NCBI GenBank assembly: GCA_020442225.1 | Contig: JAGRKR010000306.1 | Span: forward strand, 1-8,818 | Direction: 5' to 3' | Length of the DNA: 8,818 nucleotides | Origin: Hyphomicrobiaceae bacterium | Lineage (GTDB): Bacteria; Pseudomonadota; Alphaproteobacteria; Rhizobiales; Hyphomicrobiaceae | Shown here: positions 7,242-8,818 of the stretch, in pieces | Numbering within the stretch: the stretch's first letter is position 1 | Layout: each line of letters starts with the position of its first letter | Translations under genes and position numbers: made by a program | The notes under the pieces: model-generated | What the model saw: the letters and a program-made list of their open reading frames with translations, nothing else | The model's database searches: none | Told to the model about the DNA's origin: nothing

Positions 7242-8342
7242 ATGGATCTCGCGCTGCTGCCGCTCTTGAGATGCCCGGTCGGTGGAGGCCCCCTCGAGCT
7301 GCGCGTCATTACGCCGAGCGGCGAGGGCGTCGAGACGGGCGTGCTCTATTCGCGCAGGACGCGGCACTGGTACCCGATCATCAATCACGTGCCGGTCATG
7401 CTGACGTTCCGCACCGCGCTGGTGGAGGCCTTCGCGCGCGACCACGCCGGCGTGCTGGCCGAGATCGGCGATTGCCGCGCACCGGATCAGTCGCCGATGC
7501 CCGGCGAGCGCTCGGTGCAGGCCACCTTCACCGAGGAATGGTCCGCCCTCGGCGACGACGACCACACCTTCGTCTACACCGACGACCAGCTCGAGGCGCT
7601 GCACCGTGACGTCTGGCTGCGCATGACCGATGACGAGCGCGCAGCGGTCACGTCCGTGCTCAATGTCGGCATCGGCTTCGGCAAGGAGACGCGCGTTCTC
7701 GCCGACCTGTTCGCAAACGCGATGACCGTCGGCGTCGATCTCAATCTGGCGCTCGTCTCGGCCGGCAAGCTGCTCGCCGGCATCCCGCGCACGCACGCCG
7801 TCGTGGCGTCGCTCTTCCGCCTGCCGTTCGAGGCCAGCGCGTTCGACCACGTCCACAGCCAGGGCGTGATCCACCACACGTATTCGACCAAGGCCGCCTT
7901 CGATGCCATCGCGCCGCTGGTGAAGCCGCGGGGCAGCCTGTTCATCTGGGTCTACGGGGCCGAGGACGCCCATGTCGTGCCGGGCCTGCGCGGCTGGATG
8001 GTCTGGCTCTACTGGGTGATCACGCACCGCATCTTCCGACCGGTGCTCAGCCGCAGCCCGGCGGCGGTCCGGCGCGTCGCCATGTATGCCATCGCCGGCG
8101 TTCTGCACCCCTTCCTCAAGCTCAGGAACCCCCGCGGTAAGGACTGGCGCTTCGTCAACACGCTGCACGGTCTCTACGACTCCATGACCCCGCGCTATGC
8201 GCATCAGCACGGCTTCAACGAGGTCGTCGAGTGGTTCGAGGATGCCGGCTTCGAGCCGCGCCTGCAATCGCCCGCCACCTATCGCAAGCTGATGGGCAGC
8301 CGGCTGCTCGGCGTCGGTGTCAATGGCCGGCGGAAGGCCTAG
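7242..8342 (+). CDS. SAM-dependent methyltransferase with a Trm112-like N-terminal region (third)
   Basis: A 366-residue protein in two parts. Residues 1-55 (LLPLLRCPVGGGPLELR, then GVLYSRRTRHWYPIINHVPVML) read like a Trm112/UPF0434-type beta-rich zinc domain. However, the expected CPxC is CPVG, with only Cys11 left and no downstream Cys pair, so zinc binding is probably lost. The methyltransferase core follows: motif I VLNVGIGFGKET (139-150), VGVDLN (163-168), SQGVIHHTYS (206-215) and VKPRGSLFIWVYG (227-239). A C-terminal part contains YDSMTPRYAHQHGFNEVVEWFEDAGFEP (about 312-339), common to methyltransferases of sugar clusters. The HHT signature is shared with the first gene of the operon. 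GAGG at 7229-7232 sits nine bases before the ATG, overlapping the upstream stop. A glycan methylation role is inferred from context. Confidence 0.86.
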   Translation: MDLALLPLLRCPVGGGPLELRVITPSGEGVETGVLYSRRTRHWYPIINHVPVMLTFRTALVEAFARDHAGVLAEIGDCRAPDQSPMPGERSVQATFTEEWSALGDDDHTFVYTDDQLEALHRDVWLRMTDDERAAVTSVLNVGIGFGKETRVLADLFANAMTVGVDLNLALVSAGKLLAGIPRTHAVVASLFRLPFEASAFDHVHSQGVIHHTYSTKAAFDAIAPLVKPRGSLFIWVYGAEDAHVVPGLRGWMVWLYWVITHRIFRPVLSRSPAAVRRVAMYAIAGVLHPFLKLRNPRGKDWRFVNTLHGLYDSMTPRYAHQHGFNEVVEWFEDAGFEPRLQSPATYRKLMGSRLLGVGVNGRRKA

Positions 8343-8345
8343 GCC

Positions 8346-8818
8346 ATGTGCGGCATCGGTGGCCTTCTGGATCTCGCCCCCATCGATGGCCTCGCAGCCA
8401 AGCTGAACGCGCTATCCAGTCTGCAGAGCCACCGCGGCCCCGACGATCTCGGCTTCCTGACCTGGCGCGATGGTGAGGCCGCGCACGTCGGCCGCGACGC
8501 CGCACGCATGGCGCCCGGTCGCCTCGCACTGGTCCACCGGCGCCTCTCCATCCTCGACCTGTCCCCGCTCGGCGCACAGCCCATGTTGAGCGCCTCCGGC
8601 AGGCAGGCCATCGTCTTCAACGGCGAGATCTACAATTACCGAGAGCTCAAGGCCGAGCTGGAAGCCGTCGGCCATCGCTTCGTCTCGACCAGCGACACGG
8701 AGGTGCTGCTCGCGATCCTCGGGCGGGACGGCATCGCCGGTCTCAAGCGGCTGGTCGGCATGTACGCCTTCGCCTACGCGGACTTCGACAGCCGCACTCT
8801 GGTGCTGGCGCGCGACCC
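8346..8818 (+). CDS. asnB: Second asparagine synthetase-like amidotransferase (5' part, cut by window end)
   Basis: The first 157 codons of a second class II glutamine amidotransferase, open to the right edge. Cys2 is the nucleophile (MCGIGGLLDL). HRGPDDLG (29-36), HRRLSILDLS (64-73), NGEIYNY (92-98), STSDTEVLL (114-122) and LVGMYAFA (136-143) are all in order, so the glutaminase half looks intact. The synthetase half lies outside the window. Compared with the copy at 3245, the stretch between HRGPD and RRLS is 17 residues longer, and most linking residues differ, so this is a separate lineage and not a recent duplicate. The ATG lies 3 bases after the previous stop, with GGAAGG at 8332-8337 as ribosome-binding site. 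It probably amidates a carboxylate in the same glycan pathway; a housekeeping asparagine synthetase cannot be excluded from this half. Confidence 0.87.
   Translation, partial: MCGIGGLLDLAPIDGLAAKLNALSSLQSHRGPDDLGFLTWRDGEAAHVGRDAARMAPGRLALVHRRLSILDLSPLGAQPMLSASGRQAIVFNGEIYNYRELKAELEAVGHRFVSTSDTEVLLAILGRDGIAGLKRLVGMYAFAYADFDSRTLVLARD

Noticed and set aside
8346..8818. Second amidotransferase as a recent duplicate or pseudogene of the first
   Set aside because: Loop lengths and most residues differ and all glutaminase motifs are intact, so it is a separate, apparently functional gene cut by the window edge.
1..8818. CRISPR arrays, tRNA or rRNA genes, insertion sequences, toxin-antitoxin or defence genes
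   Set aside because: No spaced repeat array, cloverleaf, transposase motif or terminal inverted repeat was seen; coding genes fill nearly all of 293-8818.

Overview
The window is GC-rich DNA, with G/C at most third codon positions and all genes on the + strand. It looks like a proteobacterial chromosome, most likely alphaproteobacterial. The first 109 bases encode the tail of a protein that I read as crotonyl-CoA carboxylase/reductase, an enzyme of the ethylmalonyl-CoA pathway that is common in Alphaproteobacteria. No taxon can be fixed from this window alone.

Layout: the ccr-like tail (2-109) is followed by a 183-base gap without a gene. A tightly packed gene run then extends to the right edge: SAM methyltransferase (293-1105), GT4-type glycosyltransferase (1102-2439), second SAM methyltransferase (2443-3237), glutamine-dependent asparagine synthetase-like amidotransferase (3245-5155), 14-helix MOP-superfamily flippase (5193-6725), left-handed beta-helix acyltransferase (6730-7230), third SAM methyltransferase (7242-8342), and the start of a second asparagine synthetase-like protein (8346 to the window end). 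Junctions range from a 4-base overlap to an 11-base gap. The exception is the 37-base gap before the flippase, which is spanned by a 14-codon reading frame that overlaps both neighbours as ATGA. The whole run is probably one operon read from the 110-292 gap or from further upstream.

Together the genes suggest production of a decorated surface glycan (O-antigen, capsule or exopolysaccharide). The glycosyltransferase would build the repeat, the methyltransferases and acyltransferase would decorate it, the amidotransferases would turn carboxylates (for example of uronic acids) into amides, and the flippase would carry the lipid-linked product across the inner membrane. No polymerase, chain-length regulator, initiating transferase or ABC exporter lies in the window, so the cluster must continue to the right or be completed elsewhere. 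The glycan role is inferred from gene company; the protein families are read directly from motifs. The most distinctive points are the two divergent amidotransferase genes in one operon with three methyltransferases, the non-canonical active-site or metal motifs in several proteins, and the ATGA-to-ATGA bridge ORF.
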